Both the position numbers and the translations under genes were made by a program. Shown here piece after piece: positions 63,640-64,000 of a stretch of 64,000 nucleotides of DNA. The notes beneath the pieces are model-generated. The model made no database searches and had not been told where the DNA came from. It saw only the letters and a program-made list of their open reading frames with translations. Numbering within the stretch: the first letter of the stretch is position 1; each line of letters starts with the position of its first letter. The stretch is from DATDFB01 sp035276475 (GTDB lineage: Bacteria > Acidobacteriota > Thermoanaerobaculia > Gp7-AA8), in the NCBI GenBank assembly GCA_035276475.1, contig DATELQ010000037.1, positions 1-64,000 on the forward strand, in the 5' to 3' direction.

Positions 63640-63865
63640 TCGAGTCGATCGCAACGATTCCCTCTTCGAGCCGCTCGATGGCCGCTCGGGCCTGCCCGCG
63701 CTCGATGTGGTGCATGCCGGTGGCGACCTGCATGAGCGCGCGCGCGACCTCGACCTCGCCGCGCACCGCCTCGAAGAAGAGCTCCTCGAACGCGTCCGCC
63801 GCCTCGGCATAGTCGCCGGCGTTGAGGAGCTCGATCGCGGCGCGGAAGCGCGGGTCGTCCTTCAT
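63527..63865 (-). CDS. DUF309 domain protein
   Basis: A 112-residue alpha-helical protein of the DUF309 family: FRAAIELLNAGDYAEAADAFEELFFEAV, EVEVARALMQVATGMHHIERGQARAAIERLEEG, followed by DVAALRAAVVAAVARLRE. The H-x-x-x-R-G helix is the family core, normally H-x-x-x-G-N. Function unknown. Its ATG overlaps the stop of the GNAT gene upstream (ATGA). The last third runs antisense into the tail of the RhlE-like gene; the family core lies outside the overlap, so the gene itself is well supported. Confidence 0.82.
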   Translation of the reverse strand: MKDDPRFRAAIELLNAGDYAEAADAFEELFFEAVRGEVEVARALMQVATGMHHIERGQARAAIERLEEGIVAIDSITDGHGIDVAALRAAVVAAVARLRERRPVRRVVVTTT

Positions 63866-64000
63866 AGCCGCTTCGACATGTAGATGTCGGGCTTGCCCGG
63901 CCCGTTCGCGTCGGGCATCACGCCGGTGACGACGTAGCTGAGTTTTCTGTAGAAGAGAAACGGATGCGCGCGCCCGAGGTCGCGGAGATCGCGCAGGTGT
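63862..64000 (-). CDS. GNAT acetyltransferase, C-terminal part only
   Basis: The last 45 codons of a minus-strand gene whose 5' part lies beyond the right edge. The translation reads HLRDLRDLGRAHPFLFYRKL, then SYVVTGVMPDANGPGKPDIY and MSKRL. The 'F-Y-R-K-L-x-Y-x-V-x-G-x-x-P-D-A-N-G-P-G-K-P-D-I' pattern is the C-terminal signature of GNAT N-acetyltransferases of the aminoglycoside 6'-acetyltransferase-like group. Resistance function cannot be inferred from this fragment. Its stop overlaps the DUF309 start by 4 nt. Confidence 0.8.
   Translation of the reverse strand, partial: HLRDLRDLGRAHPFLFYRKLSYVVTGVMPDANGPGKPDIYMSKRL

Noticed and set aside
63862..64000. Aminoglycoside-resistance gene
   Set aside because: Only the last 45 codons of a GNAT protein are present; substrate cannot be inferred.

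Overview
The window is a GC-rich (roughly two-thirds G+C), densely coded chromosomal segment from a Gram-negative bacterium. An outer membrane is implied by an arabinose-5-phosphate isomerase for Kdo/LPS (75-1049), a LolA-type lipoprotein carrier (1412-2008) and a TolC-type channel (18700-20409). The mix of three secreted S9 peptidases, several large Ser/Thr kinases (one with a TolB-like/TPR tail, one fused to a sigma-54 activator), a FecR/CHASE2 pair and a dispersed repeat whose translation reads 'VIPSEARDP' is most like Acidobacteriota or a nearby environmental lineage. That placement is inference; no rRNA is present. No transposase, integrase, phage or CRISPR array is seen, so this is core chromosome with scattered small repeats.

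Layout. 0-4.1 kb (+): envelope/isoprenoid operon kdsD - small protein - lolA - yajQ-like - polyprenyl synthase, then a DUF1906 protein. 4.2-10.7 kb: S9 peptidase, a TPR protein, coaD, and a peptide-ABC operon (binding protein plus two permeases). 10.8-20.4 kb (-): a beta-propeller protein, an S55/SpoIVB-like protein, then a five-gene MacAB-TolC-like export operon that includes a Yip1-like membrane protein. 20.5-24.4 kb (-): the two peptide-ABC ATPases and murJ. 24.4-28.0 kb (+): a GGR-like flavoprotein with a squalene/phytoene synthase, a secreted protein, a 54-residue CxxC protein and uridine kinase. 28.0-38.1 kb: prolyl oligopeptidase (-), then rpsU, a DUF4410-like protein, mutS2, dnaG and rpoD, a rearranged macromolecular-synthesis operon, followed by two small genes. 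38.1-43.9 kb (-): S9 peptidase, a small membrane protein, a Cache-HAMP-cyclase-like-kinase receptor and a cupredoxin-like protein. 43.9-44.4 kb: a structured non-coding stretch with a strong terminator, then tRNA-Leu(UAA). 44.4-52.9 kb: acyl-CoA dehydrogenase, FecR/TPR/PASTA and CHASE2 genes, a three-gene unknown cluster with triple zinc ribbons, Uma2 and a fatty-acid hydroxylase. 52.9-53.1 kb: a 43-bp tandem array. 53.2-64 kb: small membrane proteins, a 1756-residue kinase/ATPase/TPR/GAF/sigma-54-activator protein, a kinase-TolB-TPR protein, an RhlE-like helicase, a DUF309 protein and the end of a GNAT acetyltransferase.

The least explained signal is a set of four intergenic hairpins built of degenerate heptanucleotide repeats (4148-4236, 10712-10781, 30986-31027, 59742-59823). 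Two of them, 55 kb apart and in opposite orientation, share both the heptad vocabulary and a 16-nt loop. Also notable are a separate palindromic element lying in frame inside mutS2, an rpoD terminator hairpin inside the signal-peptide codons of the next gene, and two unusual signalling fusions.

Starts were adjusted where ribosome-binding sites, signal peptides or repeats argued against the longest frame. Functions are assigned from motifs readable by eye; no database search was run.
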